Assembly (NCBI GenBank): GCA_021826565.1
Contig: JAKAZJ010000133.1
Span: forward strand, 1-6,145
Direction: 5' to 3'
DNA length: 6,145 nt
DNA from: Pseudomonadota bacterium
GTDB lineage: Bacteria; Pseudomonadota; Alphaproteobacteria; Acetobacterales; Acetobacteraceae
The position numbers and the translations under genes were made by a program. Positions within the stretch are counted from its first letter, which is position 1. Each line of letters begins with the position of its first letter. The notes under the pieces are model-generated. The model did no database searches and was not told the origin of the DNA. It saw only the letters and a list, made by a program, of their open reading frames with translations. This document shows positions 5,951 through 6,145 of the stretch, one piece after another.

Positions 5951-6121
5951 CCCGCCCCGCAATACGGCGGTTACAATCCCCCCCGATATCCGCCGCCATG
6001 CCGCCGCCTCCGCCGCCACCCCGCCCCTGGCCCGCCCCTGGCCCGGCCAGTGTCCGCCGCACCGCCGCCGTGATAGGTCCCCCGCGACCGCAGCAGGGAT
6101 CGGGGCCGTGACGCCGTGCGG
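5951..6121. other. C-rich non-coding region after the HIT gene
   Basis: No convincing gene is seen on either strand. In 5951-6050 I count about 56 C and 23 G, a C-over-G bias like that of the hisA-hisF spacer, so Rho-dependent termination is possible. CTGGCC (6038-6043) and GGCCAG (6045-6050) form an inverted repeat with no T-run, so an intrinsic terminator is not supported. A CCG-rich run occupies about 5991-6020. Confidence 0.4.
6020..6041. repeat. 11-base tandem repeat
   Basis: CCCGCCCCTGG occurs at 6020-6030 and again, identical, at 6031-6041. It is non-coding and C-rich, and part of it joins the inverted repeat ending at 6050. Confidence 0.75.
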
Positions 6122-6145
6122 ATGACGCCACCCATGCGCCGATTG
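6122..6145 (+). CDS. Possible start of a following gene (cut by window end)
   Basis: ATG at 6122 and an in-frame ATG at 6134 open a frame that runs off the window (MTPPMRRL). A purine-rich AGGGATCGGGG (6094-6104) lies upstream, but it is rather far from either ATG. Eight codons are too few to judge, so this may be chance. Confidence 0.15.

Noticed and set aside
6027..6050. An intrinsic terminator after the HIT gene
   Set aside because: The CTGGCC/GGCCAG inverted repeat is real but short and is followed by TGTCCGCC, not a T-run.

Overview
The window is a GC-rich (by eye about 70% GC), densely coding stretch of a bacterial chromosome. All credible genes lie on the + strand. Gene order and protein sequences point to an alphaproteobacterium, most plausibly of the Rhodospirillales/Acetobacteraceae type. 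The reasons are the block hisB-hisH-hisA-hisF-hisE, a hisE separate from hisI, a HIT gene just after hisE, and a strong GCC/GCG codon preference. No rRNA, tRNA, CRISPR array, insertion sequence or phage gene was seen.

Layout. Positions 3-350 are the open 3' part of an unidentified reading frame, followed by a terminator-like hairpin (353-374). A 314-base non-coding stretch (351-664) holds that hairpin, a GC-rich palindrome, a 16-base tandem repeat and the ribosome binding site of the next gene. Positions 665-1417 encode a short-chain dehydrogenase/reductase (SDR). The histidine block then runs from 1488 to 5528: hisB, hisH, a GNAT acetyltransferase, hisA, hisF and hisE. A HIT-family gene (5558-5950) follows. 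The last 195 bases are C-rich and without a clear gene; the first codons of a following gene may begin near 6122.

How the genes work together. HisE hydrolyses phosphoribosyl-ATP early in the pathway. HisA isomerises ProFAR to PRFAR. The HisH-HisF complex turns PRFAR into imidazole glycerol phosphate (IGP) and AICAR, and HisB dehydrates IGP. hisG, hisI, hisC, hisD and the histidinol-phosphatase gene are not here and must lie elsewhere. The GNAT gene is tightly built into the cluster: 1 base after hisH and overlapping hisA by ATGA. Its substrate cannot be read from sequence.

No previously undescribed multi-gene system is evident. The points most worth a second look are: (1) a chain of overlapping start/stop codons and mini-ORFs joining hisB to hisH, partly made by a 14-base tandem duplication; (2) a highly basic, about 50-residue N-terminal extension on HisE; (3) a C-rich, G-poor spacer between hisA and hisF with a tandem repeat and a possible promoter, suggesting the his block may be two transcription units; (4) a shift from GCC- to GCG-dominated alanine codons along the block.
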